DNA from: Nitrospiraceae bacterium
Lineage (GTDB): Bacteria; Nitrospirota; Thermodesulfovibrionia; UBA6902
DNA: 23,743 nucleotides
Direction of reading: 5' to 3'
Assembly (NCBI GenBank): GCA_020354155.1
Contig: CP070644.1
Span: 2,403,976 to 2,427,718 of the forward strand
The translations under genes and the position numbers were made by a program. Shown one piece after another: positions 22,909-23,743 of this stretch. The notes beneath the pieces were generated by a model. It had not been told where the DNA came from, searched no databases, and saw only the letters and a program-made list of their open reading frames with translations. Every line of letters starts with the position of its first letter. Position 1 is the stretch's first letter.

Positions 22909-23743
22909 ATGTCACGGGTCTATAATTTTAGTGCAGGACCGGCCATGCTGCCTGAAGATGTCATCAAAAAGGCGGCATCTGAAATGATGGACTGGCAGGG
23001 AAGCGGTATGTCAGTCATGGAGATGAGCCACCGGGGCAAGGAATTTGTTTCCATAGCTGAACGGGCAGAGACTGATCTGAAGGACCTCATGAAGATCCCG
23101 GACAACTATAAGGTCCTTTTTCTTCAGGGCGGGGCGTCGAGCCAGTTTGCGATGATCCCGATGAACCTCCTGAGAGGCAAAAAATCTGCTGACTATATAA
23201 ATACCGGTTCCTGGTCGAAAAAGGCCATTGCAGAGGCAAAGAGATACTGCGATGTAAATATTGCGGCAACCAGTGAAGATACGAATTTTACGACCATACC
23301 TCCCCAGGCTGAGTGGTCCCTCAATCCCGATGCAGCATACCTTCATTACACGCCCAATGAAACGATCGGGGGGGTTGAGTTTCACTGGGTCCCTGATACG
23401 GCAGACGTACCGCTTGTCGTGGACATGTCGTCAACCATACTCTCACGTCCCTTTGATGTGACACAGTTCGGGGTGATCTATGCGGGCGCCCAGAAAAATA
23501 TCGGACCCGCCGGACTGACCATTGTCATTGTACGGGAAGACTTGATGGGCAATGAGATTGCCGGAACACCGTCAATGTTCAGCTATGAAACAATGGCAAA
23601 GGCCGGGTCCATGTACAACACGCCGCCCACCTACAGCTGGTATATGGCAGGCCTCGTCTTTCAGTGGATCAAAGACAGGGGCGGCCTTGAGACAATGGCG
23701 GCAATTAATGAAAAAAAGGCAGGAAAGCTCTATGAAACAATCG
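22909..23743 (+). CDS. serC: phosphoserine aminotransferase, 3' end beyond window
   Basis: The first 278 residues of a PLP-dependent class V aminotransferase that converts 3-phosphohydroxypyruvate and glutamate to phosphoserine in serine biosynthesis (also used in pyridoxal phosphate synthesis in some bacteria). The start VYNFSAGPAMLPEDVI is diagnostic. GMSVMEMSHRGKEF, FLQGGASSQFAMIP and GAQKNIGPAGL follow, with Lys196 the expected PLP Schiff-base residue. The family length is about 360, so roughly 80 residues are missing only because the window ends. GAGGTGA (about 22893-22899) is a good ribosome-binding site for the ATG at 22909. DnaA-box-like sites lie in its upstream region. Confidence 0.96.
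   Translation, partial: MSRVYNFSAGPAMLPEDVIKKAASEMMDWQGSGMSVMEMSHRGKEFVSIAERAETDLKDLMKIPDNYKVLFLQGGASSQFAMIPMNLLRGKKSADYINTGSWSKKAIAEAKRYCDVNIAATSEDTNFTTIPPQAEWSLNPDAAYLHYTPNETIGGVEFHWVPDTADVPLVVDMSSTILSRPFDVTQFGVIYAGAQKNIGPAGLTIVIVREDLMGNEIAGTPSMFSYETMAKAGSMYNTPPTYSWYMAGLVFQWIKDRGGLETMAAINEKKAGKLYETI

Overview
The window is a gene-dense stretch of a Gram-negative bacterial chromosome. It encodes a diacylglyceryl-type lipoprotein, signal peptidase II and core housekeeping enzymes. The mix of genes (a dnaJ-hspR-clpB operon, a UbiD-type decarboxylase, an ExeA-like ATPase, a DUF3786 iron-sulfur protein, a DUF2064-type transferase) and the chromosomal REP-like repeats would suit Nitrospirota or a Desulfobacterota-like lineage. 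That placement is inference; nothing here fixes the taxon. No phage, insertion sequence or CRISPR array is visible.

Layout from left to right. 1-355: no confident gene. 356-1117 (-): an Fe-S/DUF3786 protein. 1230-2997 (+): a YihY/BrkB membrane protein, then a PilZ domain protein. 3077-3712 (+): a DUF2064-type glycosyltransferase. 3942-8000 (+): the heat-shock operon dnaJ-hspR-clpB, with a near-consensus promoter. 8001-8771: a long non-coding region with three perfect parS palindromes, DnaA-box-like 9-mers, strong hairpins and dispersed repeats. 8772-9794 (+): tsaD. 9840-13309 (-): ileS-lspA plus a 60-residue protein with one classical C2H2 zinc finger. 13543-15009 (+): a UbiD-family decarboxylase. 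15255-18147 (+): a TPR protein and an ExeA-like AAA ATPase, one base apart. 18481-20467 (-): radA overlapping a downstream lipoprotein gene. 20667-20743 (+): a tRNA with CAU anticodon. 21145-22248 (-): an M29-family aminopeptidase. 22249-22908: a second long AT-rich non-coding region with DnaA-box-like sites. 22909 to the end (+): serC, cut by the window edge.

The most interesting signals are non-coding. Three copies of TGTTCCACGTGGAACA within 615 bp are what ParB binds, so this segment is probably close to the replication origin and may be the chromosome's centromere-like site. The small C2H2 protein behind lspA is the most unusual coding feature. A further pattern is that several first-of-unit genes (DUF3786, tsaD, ubiD, radA, and less clearly yihY and ileS) lack a Shine-Dalgarno sequence. 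Four of them have a promoter-like -10 element only a few bases before the start codon, while most genes inside operons have good ribosome-binding sites.
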